A stretch of DNA of 58,949 nt, from positions 1-58,949 of the forward strand of contig JAJPXC010000155.1 in the NCBI GenBank assembly GCA_021205635.1, read 5' to 3'. The notes below the pieces were generated by a model, which worked only from the letters and a program-made list of their open reading frames with translations, was not told the DNA's origin and searched no databases. This DNA is from Bacteroidales bacterium (GTDB lineage Bacteria > Bacteroidota > Bacteroidia > Bacteroidales > Muribaculaceae). Shown in pieces: positions 1-7,015 of the stretch. Made by a program: the position numbers and the translations under genes. How positions within the stretch are numbered: position 1 is the first letter of the stretch; every line of letters begins with the position of its first letter.

Positions 1-887
1 TCCCCGCACTCTGCTGGAGCTGGGGTTACGGTTGGGGCCCATCCTGGGGATGGGGCGGGGGTTGGGGTCCCCGTCCTTGGGGTCCGCGCCCCTGGGCTCC
101 TAGCTACGGCTGGCGTCCCCACGCCAATCCCGGAGCCATGCGTCCTCACTCGCCCGCCCATGGCGGAGGACTAGCCTCCTTGCGACCCGGCAACGCCACG
201 ATGCGACCCGGCGCATCTTCAATACGCCCCTCGGGTGCTGGCGTAGGCTCTTCGCGCCCAGGCAGTGGATCATCTGTTCGCCCTGGCAGCGGTTCATCCG
301 TTCGTCCCGGATCGTCGGTGCGACCCACAGGCAGCCTGAGCCGTCCCTCGCAATCGCAATCCACCCAGATGCGACCCTCGGCCACACCGGCCCAGCGTCA
401 ACCTAGCGCCTCCCAGCGCCCCTCGAGCGGCTCGACCGTACGCCCAGCTAGCGGCACTACACTCTCCCGCCCCTCCGGATCCCAATTCCGTCCCGGAAAC
501 ACATCCCGCTACTCATCGGCCACCGAATCCTCGGTAACACCCTCCCGTCCCAGCTCAACCACCACGCGACAATCAAGCACCTCCACAAGCCGTCCAGGTC
601 GCTACAGCTCGGCTACGACACACCAGTCCAGCTCTTCCCCGTCGAGCAGCCACTCCACGAGCACCTCGCGACCCTCGTCAAGCTCCAGCCACTCCACCGG
701 CTCAAGCTACTCGCGCCCCAGCTCATCAGGCTCATCCTATAGCCGCCCCAGCTCATCGGGATCCACCCGATCCTCCGGCTCCAGCTACTCCCGTCCCTCG
801 GGAGGCACCAGCCACAGCTCCGGCGCCGGCCGCGCCAGCGGTGGTGGCCATAGCGGCGGTGGAGCTCGCGGCGGCGGTCGCCGATAA
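1..887 (+). CDS. Low-complexity Trp/Gly then Ser/Pro/Arg-rich protein, 5' end missing
   Basis: The frame stays open from base 3 to the stop at 885-887, so the gene begins before the window and 294 residues are visible. The first ~45 residues are a Trp-Gly-Pro-Arg region with repeated WG and GPRPW units. The rest is dominated by Ser, Arg, Pro and Thr with recurrent SRPSSS, GSSVRPGS and SYSRPSSSG units, ending in a Gly/His/Arg-rich tail (GGGHSGGGARGGGRR). An ATG at 138 exists, but the open frame upstream has the same character, so I do not take it as the start. No catalytic motif is visible. A surface or periplasmic disordered protein is possible, but the N-terminus that would show a signal peptide is absent. 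Function unknown. Confidence 0.7.
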   Translation, partial: PALCWSWGYGWGPSWGWGGGWGPRPWGPRPWAPSYGWRPHANPGAMRPHSPAHGGGLASLRPGNATMRPGASSIRPSGAGVGSSRPGSGSSVRPGSGSSVRPGSSVRPTGSLSRPSQSQSTQMRPSATPAQRQPSASQRPSSGSTVRPASGTTLSRPSGSQFRPGNTSRYSSATESSVTPSRPSSTTTRQSSTSTSRPGRYSSATTHQSSSSPSSSHSTSTSRPSSSSSHSTGSSYSRPSSSGSSYSRPSSSGSTRSSGSSYSRPSGGTSHSSGAGRASGGGHSGGGARGGGRR

Positions 888-910
888 CTCCTTTCACCCT
901 TTAAAGATTT

Positions 911-933
911 AATGGTTCAATGATTTAACCATT
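911..933 (+). terminator. Weak 3' hairpin after the low-complexity gene
   Basis: AATGGTT (911-917) and AACCATT (927-933) form a perfect 7-bp inverted repeat 24 bp after the stop at 887. There is no T-run after it, so intrinsic termination is uncertain. It runs directly into a heptamer array. Confidence 0.3.
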
Positions 934-965
934 AACTGAAAACTGAAAACTGAAAACTGAAAACT
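934..965 (+). repeat. Heptamer tandem array AACTGAA x4
   Basis: Four exact copies of AACTGAA at 934-961 plus a partial fifth. The array ends 16 bp before the GTG start of the outer-membrane protein gene, so it probably lies in that gene's 5' leader. A-rich leaders matter in Bacteroidetes because most genes lack a Shine-Dalgarno site. Confidence 0.9.
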
Positions 966-981
966 CAATAATTTCCCTCCC

Positions 982-2634
982 GTGAACCGCATCGCATTAT
1001 CATTGCTGCTCCTGGCCCCCATGGCCAGCAACGCGCAATCAGCTATCGACGCAATGCGTCTGTCACCCTACCAGCTTAGAGGTACCGCCCGCTTTATGGC
1101 AATGGGCGGTGCCTTTACTGCTTTGGGTGGCGATATATCCACCCTTGGTCAAAACCCCGCAGGCGTGGGCGTGTACCGCTCCAGCGACATCGGCGTCACC
1201 CTCGACATCGACCTCCAATGCTCGTCGACCAACAGCCTCGGCTACCACCAAAGCCAGCACAACACCCAAGCCGCCTGCAACGCATTCGGATACGCCGGAG
1301 GAATCTCCACCGGCAGCTCAGTGATGCCCTACTTCGGTTGGGGCGTCAGCTACAACCGCGCGGCCTCGCTCGACCGCACCTACCGCGGTGGAACGATCCT
1401 TGGCACATCCCTCTCCAACTATATCGCCAACTACACCTCCAACGCCGGATACCAAGCCTCATCCCTCTACGACCCCGTCACCCAGACCTACACCGACCCC
1501 TACGGCGTATCCCCCTCCTACGACCCCTACTGGGACACCGGCAACGACTGGCTGTCAATCGCCGCCTTCAACGCCCACATGATCACCCCAGTCAACAACA
1601 AAGCCAACTGCACCTCCTACAACGGCCTGTGGACCAACGGCACATCCGGCGACGCTATGTACTACACCCGCCAGCGCGGTTACATCGACGAATACAACAT
1701 CGACCTCGGCGGCAACATCGGCGACCGCTTCTACTGGGGAATCGGATTCGGCATCACCGACCTCGAGCTACGCTCCGAAACCTACTACGACGAGCAACTC
1801 AACAACGCCCTTATCCCCAACCAAACAGCCAACGGAAACGCAGGCTCATCCGACACCTACGCCTACACCGCAATGACCACCCAATCCCACACCACCGGCA
1901 ACGGATTCAACTTCAAAGTGGGATTCATCGCCCGTCCCATCGACGAGCTACGCCTCGGATTCGCCATCCACACCCCCACCTACTACAACATCACCACCAC
2001 CTACTACGGCGACATCGACTACGCCTACTACCAAGGCGACATCGACTACTACAACTCATTTGACGGGCCAGAGACACCCTCAACCACCCCCGTCGCTACC
2101 TACGACTGGAAACTCAAATCCCCCTGGAAAATCATGGCCGGAATCGCCGGAGTGATCGGCGGTCAAGGAATCATCTCCTTCGACTACGAACGCTCCTTCG
2201 CCCGCGACATGCGCCAAAAAGACGGCTACGGCGACGAACTCTACTACAACACCGAGGACATCAAAACCTACTTCGACAACTACAACACCTACCGCCTAGG
2301 CGCCGAATACCGCCTCACCAACAACCTCTCCATCCGCGCCGGATTCAACTACACCACCGCCATGGCCAACAAAGACACCCGCGACGGATACAACCAAGTG
2401 TACACATCCGGCACCGACCCCTCCTACGTCCTGGCCAAAGACACCTACTACATCACCGCAGGTCTCGGCTACCGATTCGACTGCGGCATCTACCTCGACG
2501 CCACCTACGCCTACCGCCACCAGCAATCCACCTGGCACGCCTTCACCCCCTACCCCTCATGCGAAGGCACCCCCAGCGGATCCCTCCTCCAACACGACAA
2601 CCACCTCGTGTTTACAGCAGGATACCGCTTCTAA
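982..2634 (+). CDS. OMPP1/FadL/TodX-type outer-membrane beta-barrel protein
   Basis: 550 residues. An N-terminal signal peptide (MNRIALSLLLLAPMASNAQ) is followed by the early segment RFMAMGGAFTALGGD...NPAG, which is typical of the Bacteroidetes branch of the OMPP1/FadL/TodX family, often annotated as hemin receptor or membrane transport protein. The body is rich in Tyr, Asn, Thr and Asp with alternating patterns expected of beta strands, and the protein ends in an aromatic barrel signature (FTAGYRF). FadL proteins carry hydrophobic molecules across the outer membrane, but the substrate here is unknown. The start codon is GTG at 982. No ATG alternative keeps the whole signal peptide. A 9-G run follows the stop at 2654-2662. 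Confidence 0.85.
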   Translation: MNRIALSLLLLAPMASNAQSAIDAMRLSPYQLRGTARFMAMGGAFTALGGDISTLGQNPAGVGVYRSSDIGVTLDIDLQCSSTNSLGYHQSQHNTQAACNAFGYAGGISTGSSVMPYFGWGVSYNRAASLDRTYRGGTILGTSLSNYIANYTSNAGYQASSLYDPVTQTYTDPYGVSPSYDPYWDTGNDWLSIAAFNAHMITPVNNKANCTSYNGLWTNGTSGDAMYYTRQRGYIDEYNIDLGGNIGDRFYWGIGFGITDLELRSETYYDEQLNNALIPNQTANGNAGSSDTYAYTAMTTQSHTTGNGFNFKVGFIARPIDELRLGFAIHTPTYYNITTTYYGDIDYAYYQGDIDYYNSFDGPETPSTTPVATYDWKLKSPWKIMAGIAGVIGGQGIISFDYERSFARDMRQKDGYGDELYYNTEDIKTYFDNYNTYRLGAEYRLTNNLSIRAGFNYTTAMANKDTRDGYNQVYTSGTDPSYVLAKDTYYITAGLGYRFDCGIYLDATYAYRHQQSTWHAFTPYPSCEGTPSGSLLQHDNHLVFTAGYRF

Positions 2635-2677
2635 TTAACAAAGTTTAACCAATGGGGGGGGGTAAAAACTCCCAAAA

Positions 2678-2709
2678 TTTGCCCATGAACAGAATAATGA
2701 GTAAATTTG
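2678..2709 (+). promoter_or_regulatory. Bacteroidetes promoter of a small RNA
   Basis: TTTG at 2678-2681, a 20-bp spacer, then TAAATTTG at 2702-2709: an exact match to TTTG-N20-TAnnTTTG. Transcription should start near 2715. No coding frame fits the downstream region. Confidence 0.8.
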
Positions 2710-2714
2710 CCCCG

Positions 2715-2926
2715 AAAATCTGATTATATGTAAGTGAGCCCAGGGCTTGAGAAAGCAGTACAGCTCGTCCAAACAATAGCTAGACTTTTCATCCGGAGCG
2801 CCACAAGTGAAGGCGTCCCAGCCAAGATACACCGATAGGAGCATCCCCAGGCTGGTACCGAATAGAAGGTTTGGCGACCTTGAATTCCGTGGGAAGGCCC
2901 TCCGGCCCTTCCCACGGTCTTTTTTA
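2715..2926 (+). ncRNA. Structured small RNA, about 210 nt, family unassigned
   Basis: A non-coding stretch bounded by a perfect promoter and a strong terminator. Visible helices: GCUU-GAGA-AAGC (2745-2756, GNRA tetraloop) enclosed by GAGC 2736-2739 with GCUC 2763-2766; AAAAUCU 2715-2721 with AGAcUUUU 2782-2789; GGAgCGCC 2795-2802 with GGCGUCC 2812-2818; CCAGCC 2818-2823 with GGCUGG 2850-2855; CCGAA 2858-2862 with UUUGG 2870-2874. The 5' 75 nt fold into a rod whose tip has CAGG and AGCAG around the terminal loop, which recalls the signal recognition particle RNA, but the usual GGAA tetraloop is missing. A 6S-like or Bacteroidales-1-type RNA is the other option. It is not tmRNA (no tag reading frame) and not RNase P RNA. 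Confidence 0.65.
2887..2926 (+). terminator. Intrinsic terminator of the small RNA
   Basis: A perfect 11-bp stem, CCGTGGGAAGG (2887-2897) with CCTTCCCACGG (2907-2917), a 9-nt loop, then TCTTTTTT. Confidence 0.9.
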
Positions 2927-3156
2927 CCCCTCCCAATTCACCTCACTAATTCCCCTCTCCTCAAACACCCCCAACAGTAACCACCCAGCCTATTGACCTT
3001 GTAACCACAAAAAACATACGCTGATCATGTACCCCCATCCACATTAGTTTAAGAAAGCGCCCAAAAATCACTTAAGCTAACTAATTGGCTCTCATCAATG
3101 TTAATTCATGGTTCCCAAATTCCAGAAACAAAGGGCTTAAAAAACTTCCCCAAAAG

Positions 3157-3188
3157 TTTGGCCAATTCAAAAAAACATGCTACCTTTG
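3157..3188 (+). promoter_or_regulatory. Promoter of the tRNA genes
   Basis: TTTG at 3157-3160, a 20-bp spacer and TACCTTTG at 3181-3188. The expected start (~3195) is about 24 nt upstream of tRNA-Gly. Confidence 0.8.
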
Positions 3189-3218
3189 CAACGCAAAACC
3201 GAAAGGCGTAGCACCAAC

Positions 3219-3291
<73 letters not shown>

Positions 3292-3460
3292 CCACACAAT
3301 CATTATCACCCACACGCCGCTTGTCACGACCCCGTAAGCACCCCCACCCCCCCCTTATTGGGAGGACAATCCTGATAACACTGATTACCGTCAGCGCATC
3401 GAAATCAGGCTGACACATCGAGGAAGCCCGGGAGCCACAAGAGCCTGATGATTGCGAGCT

Positions 3461-3544
3461 GTCCGGATGGCGGAATTGGTAGACGCGCTACTTTGAGGGG
3501 GTAGTGGGCATTCGCCCGTGTGAGTTCGAGTCTCATTTCGGACA
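3461..3544 (+). tRNA. tRNA-Leu (GAG)
   Basis: Acceptor stem GTCCGGA (3461-3467) pairs with TTCGGAC (3537-3543). The anticodon stem CTACT/GGTAG holds the loop TTGAGGG with anticodon GAG at 3495-3497. The long variable arm (GGGCATTCGCCC region) is typical of a class II tRNA. CCA is not encoded, unlike the tRNA-Gly upstream. Confidence 0.95.
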
Positions 3545-3551
3545 CTGATTT

Positions 3552-3592
3552 AAAGCTCCAGGCTTCTGATTTACAGAAACTTGGAGCTTTTC
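3552..3592 (+). terminator. Terminator after tRNA-Leu
   Basis: AAAGCTCCA (3552-3560) pairs with TGGAGCTTT (3582-3590), followed by TCTT. Directly beyond it, TTTTAGCT occurs twice 11 bp apart near 3643-3661. Confidence 0.75.
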
Positions 3593-3710
3593 TTATCTCC
3601 ATTTACCCCGCACTTGTCCCACTGAATTTTCCGTGGGGCAAATTTTAGCTTAGTTTTAGCTCCTTTTTACCCCTTAGATTTACCCGAAAAACTCATTTTC
3701 TTAATCTTTT

Positions 3711-3893
3711 GAAATCAGAGGTCTATTCATCACTAAATATGGTTTCAATCGTCTGGGAGCGGTCAAACAACTTGCCTACATGAAACGAGATTTCTTCTAT
3801 TCGGAATGTGAACGCTTATGGCCAACTATTATGTCTCTCAAGAATCGAGAACAAGTAGCGTATGACGAAAGTCTTTATGACCATCGTCTGTAA
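3711..3893 (+). pseudogene. Orphan C-terminal coding fragment (about 60 codons)
   Basis: A frame open from just after a stop at 3708 runs to TAA at 3891-3893. It reads like real protein (segments KYGFNRLGAVKQL and MKRDFFYSECERLW). The only ATG is at 3780, which would give 37 residues. There is no promoter or leader in front of it. The most likely reading is the leftover 3' end of a deleted gene between tRNA-Leu and the HNH gene. I do not recognise the family. The remainder of 3545-3938 shows no other gene. Confidence 0.35.
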
Positions 3894-3938
3894 ATTCTCT
3901 GATTCCACAGAGCGAGTAAACGCGACAGGCGGGGGTGG

Positions 3939-4760
3939 TTAAACGGCGAGGGATTCGCGGTGGGATTGTAGGAAGGATTGGGATGGTGGGAAGAGCGAGG
4001 GGACCAAGATATGCTTGCCTTCCATGCTTTGGAAAAATTTCTTGTATCCCTCGGAAGTGTAACGGTCTTTGATGGTGGGGCTTAGGATTAGACGATAATC
4101 CTCGTCGAAAGAGATCAAGTGGGCGTCAAAGGCCTTGTGATAGGTGGAGCTAAGACAGATGCCGTTCTCAGGATTCATGCGATTCTCGACATCCTCTTGC
4201 CAACCTCTAATATGGCTGGCCTCCAAAGTGGGGGTAAGTTCCAACCCCGACAGACAACATTTACGCTCGTATATGTCGAGAATCATCTCGCGGAAGAATT
4301 CTTGACCCCGGCGCACCTTGGTCATCGCCGTGGCATCGCGTCCCTCTCGGGGAATCTGATACAACTCGATCAATCGTTTGGAAATCTCTTTACCGTCATC
4401 CAGCGAGTCCACGATTCCTCGAGCCTCGGAATTCCCTTGGAGCCAATTGACGTAGCGCTCCCAATGAGCAATAGCAGCTGAGCAAAAGCGCTTGGCTGGA
4501 TAACTTGTCTGATTGGGCTGACCATAATCAAAGATGGAAGCCTGACCGTGGCGATATTTTTCCTCCTCGTCCTTAATGAATTTTGCAATCCTTGCGGCAA
4601 AGGCTGGATCGGTGATTTCCGTGAGGCTTATTCCATTAAGCCCGAATATATCCTGGACTTCAAACAACCTGTCTATGATCTCGATACCTTTAATGTATGA
4701 GCCACCGGCGCGTGATCCTGGCTTGTTGTATCTTCTATGGGTATATTCTACAAAATCCAT
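3939..4760 (-). CDS. HNH endonuclease, restriction-like
   Basis: About 273 residues. The C-terminal half carries an HNH nuclease domain: a Cys pair in ERKCCLSG, EASHIRGW with the first His, NPENGICLS with the Asn, and YHKAFDAHL with the last His. This arrangement is that of HNH_2-type nucleases, often seen as lone restriction-like enzymes. The N-terminal ~150 residues have no motif I recognise. An in-frame ATG at 4868 lies upstream of the promoter at 4822-4829 and cannot be used. ATG at 4760 follows an A-rich leader and is preferred, with ATG at 4799 as the alternative. No methyltransferase is adjacent. Its place next to tRNA-Leu and a gene fragment suggests an acquired gene. Confidence 0.75.
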   Translation of the reverse strand: MDFVEYTHRRYNKPGSRAGGSYIKGIEIIDRLFEVQDIFGLNGISLTEITDPAFAARIAKFIKDEEEKYRHGQASIFDYGQPNQTSYPAKRFCSAAIAHWERYVNWLQGNSEARGIVDSLDDGKEISKRLIELYQIPREGRDATAMTKVRRGQEFFREMILDIYERKCCLSGLELTPTLEASHIRGWQEDVENRMNPENGICLSSTYHKAFDAHLISFDEDYRLILSPTIKDRYTSEGYKKFFQSMEGKHILVPSLFPPSQSFLQSHRESLAV

Positions 4761-4821
4761 CGGAAAATTTTTAAGGTTATAATAAAGGAGTGAGGTCATT
4801 TGACGAACAACCTTATAACCG

Positions 4822-4829
4822 CAAAGGTA
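4822..4829 (-). promoter_or_regulatory. -7 box of the HNH gene
   Basis: TACCTTTG on the minus strand, with a start expected near 4815. It decides between the start codons of the HNH gene. No good TTTG is seen at the -33 position. Confidence 0.55.
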
Positions 4830-5066
4830 GGGAAAAGAATTGGAAATCCCTAGGCTTTGACGAAACAAGTTATCGACACCGGCGCATAGTTAACACAGGG
4901 GATGGTGTCCCTGGCAGGGATATCACTGGACGGAGGACCGCTTTCTTATAGAGGCATTGCGGTCGCAAATTGAATTATTCCACACCGAAAGTTGAGTTTT
5001 TCAAACATCTTCGCTAATTTTGCACTTGCTTGTTGAGAGTAGGGCTGCGAGTTGATGTCGAAAGAG

Positions 5067-5098
5067 TTTGGAGAGTAGCGGGAAATGCTGTAACTTTG
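5067..5098 (+). promoter_or_regulatory. Promoter of queD-queE
   Basis: TTTG at 5067-5070, a 20-bp spacer, and TAACTTTG at 5091-5098. The start near 5105 leaves a ~24-nt leader before ATG 5129. A second, less complete -7 box (TAATTTTG) lies at 5015-5022. Confidence 0.8.
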
Positions 5099-5128
5099 CG
5101 GGGCGTTTTCGAGAGCCTTAGTGAGAAT

Positions 5129-5521
5129 ATGTATTACGTGAAAAAACGAATGGAGATAGCCGGGTGTCATCGCCTGGAGCTGTCCTACCCCAGCAAGTGC
5201 CAGCGGTTGCACGGCCACAATTGGATTGTGACTGTGTATTGCCGCGCCGAGCGATTGAACCAGGACGGGATGGTGTGCGATTTCAAGCATATCAAGGAGA
5301 CGGTGCATGATTACCTCGACCATGGCGATTTCAACGAGTTGCTGCCGTTCAACCCCACAGCCGAGAATATCGCGCGCTGGGTGGTGGAGCAGATCCCCGA
5401 GGCCTACAAATGCGAGGTGCAGGAGAGCGAAAACAACACGGCAATGTACGTCCAGGATGATGTTTCTGCCCGGGGCCGGGCCGAGTTCCATTCTCTTGAT
5501 GATCCGTTTGATGAGGATTAA
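5129..5521 (+). CDS. queD: 6-carboxy-5,6,7,8-tetrahydropterin synthase QueD
   Basis: 130 residues of the 6-pyruvoyl-tetrahydropterin synthase fold. It converts 7,8-dihydroneopterin triphosphate to 6-carboxytetrahydropterin, an early step of queuosine synthesis. Zinc ligands are visible as the His in GCHRLELSYP and the HGH pair in LHGHNW, and the catalytic Cys in SKCQRL. The start at 5129 is chosen because the promoter (5067-5098) lies inside the longer frame that opens at 5030. The stop overlaps queE, which starts at 5511, so the two are translationally coupled. Confidence 0.92.
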   Translation: MYYVKKRMEIAGCHRLELSYPSKCQRLHGHNWIVTVYCRAERLNQDGMVCDFKHIKETVHDYLDHGDFNELLPFNPTAENIARWVVEQIPEAYKCEVQESENNTAMYVQDDVSARGRAEFHSLDDPFDED

Positions 5522-6095
5522 CGAGATATTTTATTCGCTACAAGGGGAGGGTGCCTTCACGGGGTGCCCTTGTCTTTTCGTGCGGTTCTCGGGGTGCAAC
5601 CATCGGTGCCCGTTTTGCGATACGGAGCACGAGGCTTACACCGAGGTGACCGAGAGCGAGATAATCGAGGAAATCAAAAGCCTGTCGCCCGATTGCCGTC
5701 ATGTGGTTCTCACCGGCGGAGAACCCACATTACAACTCACCGGGAGTTTTCTCCAAGCACTAAAGGAACGAGGGTACACCATCCATATCGAGACCAACGG
5801 GTCGGTAAAGCTGCAGCCCGAAGTGGAAGGGTTAATCGACTGGATCACAGTGTCGCCAAAAGCGTTACCGGTTGTATTGAGGCGTTGCGACGAGTTGAAA
5901 TTACTGTTCGGAGGGGAATATAATCCCGAGGACTGGACAGATCGGTTCCCCAAGGCGCTCCATTTCCTTCAACCCCTTGACACGCAAGACAAAAGCCTCA
6001 ACGCGCGGTGCATTGAGGCTTGCATAGAGTATATCAAGCGTCACCCTCGGTGGAGGCTCAGCTTGCAGACACACAAGATCTTGAACATTCGCTAG
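5511..6095 (+). CDS. queE: 7-carboxy-7-deazaguanine synthase QueE (radical SAM)
   Basis: 194 residues. Residues 1-~20 (INEIFYSLQGEGAFTG) hold the substrate and SAM-binding start typical of QueE. The radical SAM cluster motif CNHRCPFC (Cx3Cx2C) follows, then the SAM-binding GGEPTLQ motif. It rearranges 6-carboxytetrahydropterin, the QueD product, into 7-carboxy-7-deazaguanine. The ATG at 5511 overlaps the end of queD by 11 bp. The 3' end overlaps the convergent lipoprotein gene by 4 bp. The queC and queF genes of the pathway are not in the window. Confidence 0.93.
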   Translation: MRINEIFYSLQGEGAFTGCPCLFVRFSGCNHRCPFCDTEHEAYTEVTESEIIEEIKSLSPDCRHVVLTGGEPTLQLTGSFLQALKERGYTIHIETNGSVKLQPEVEGLIDWITVSPKALPVVLRRCDELKLLFGGEYNPEDWTDRFPKALHFLQPLDTQDKSLNARCIEACIEYIKRHPRWRLSLQTHKILNIR

Positions 6096-6913
6096 AATCC
6101 CCACAACGCCTTGCCCAGCGGTGTAAGATAATCGTAAAGGTGGTAGGGAGCCACCTCGACGGCTATCTCGCCGGCTGCGTAGGGGGCGATTTCGTAGGGA
6201 GCGTATACGAAGGTAATGCCTTGGTCGGTGACGTAGAAATTTTCGTAGGATTCGATATTGTCGGCATCCACCATGGTGTCGTCGGTTGCGAATTGCTCGC
6301 GGGCGGAGTCGCGGATGGTGTTGATAATGTTTACACGCTCACCGGGGTCGAAAACGTTGTCGGGAGTCAGCACCTCAGCCGCCGGGACGTAATAGTTGAC
6401 GTATTGGGTGGCGTACATCCCATGGGCCGCGCCGTACATGTAGTTGCTTTGGAAAATAGCGAACGACAACAGCGTCGAACTCATCGACTTGACCGAAATC
6501 ACCGTCGATTGTTCCGACATCGCGCTGTCGGCCTTCAGCTCGGTGGCCTCTTTCAACCCGTCGGTCTCATCCTCGGCGATGGCGGGGTGGGTGATGTAGT
6601 ATTTAATAGCCTCGGCGATTGTGCCACCCTTCTGGCCGTAAGCCAGGGAAAGGATGGAATCCTGCAAAGGACGCAGGTTATGGTCGGCCCAGCTCACAGG
6701 GAACACGGCCGAGGTGATTACCGTGGCGTAACTGGGCACACCCAATTCCCTGGTCATCGACGGCAACTCCATGATGGCAGTGTCGGCGTATTGTACCAAC
6801 TCGATCGACTCCGAGCCTTTCAATCCTTTAGCTATATCGTTGTTACCTGAGCCGCAAGCGCCCAGCATCGCGATCACAGGGAGGGCCATTGCCCATTTGA
6901 TTGTTGCTTTCAT
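6092..6913 (-). CDS. DUF3298-type lipoprotein
   Basis: 273 residues. A lipoprotein signal peptide ends in the lipobox LGAC (Cys around residue 20), so the protein is probably anchored in the periplasm or outer membrane. The C-terminal part, with YVTDQGITFVYAPYEIAPYAAG, matches the DUF3298 domain that in RsiV-like proteins follows a DUF4163 region. Members include anti-sigma factors and other envelope proteins with a lysozyme-binding-like fold, but no anti-sigma role can be inferred here because no sigma factor is adjacent. It is transcribed from its own promoter at 6942-6949, divergently from nadE. Confidence 0.75.
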   Translation of the reverse strand: MKATIKWAMALPVIAMLGACGSGNNDIAKGLKGSESIELVQYADTAIMELPSMTRELGVPSYATVITSAVFPVSWADHNLRPLQDSILSLAYGQKGGTIAEAIKYYITHPAIAEDETDGLKEATELKADSAMSEQSTVISVKSMSSTLLSFAIFQSNYMYGAAHGMYATQYVNYYVPAAEVLTPDNVFDPGERVNIINTIRDSAREQFATDDTMVDADNIESYENFYVTDQGITFVYAPYEIAPYAAGEIAVEVAPYHLYDYLTPLGKALWGF

Positions 6914-6941
6914 TGGTGTGAAGTGTGTATAAATTTTGATG

Positions 6942-6949
6942 CAAAGTTA
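6942..6949 (-). promoter_or_regulatory. -7 box of the DUF3298 lipoprotein gene
   Basis: TAACTTTG on the minus strand, 29 bp upstream of the ATG. The -33 position carries only a partial match. Confidence 0.6.
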
Positions 6950-6982
6950 ATGATAAATCAATTCCGTCACGCGAAAAATTTG

Positions 6983-6990
6983 TACTTTTG
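6983..6990 (+). promoter_or_regulatory. -7 box of nadE
   Basis: TACTTTTG on the plus strand, 26 bp before the nadE ATG. It is arranged divergently to the lipoprotein promoter 34 bp away. Confidence 0.6.
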
Positions 6991-7015
6991 TGACTTGATA
7001 TAATAACAATTCACG

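Noticed and set aside
2654-2662. G9 homopolymer after the outer-membrane protein gene as a phase-variation tract
   Set aside because: It lies after the stop codon and before the small-RNA promoter, so slippage would not change a protein.
2715-2790. Assignment of the small RNA as SRP RNA
   Set aside because: CAGG and AGCAG are present in the right order, but the conserved GGAA tetraloop is absent and the transcript is longer than a typical small SRP RNA. Left as unassigned.
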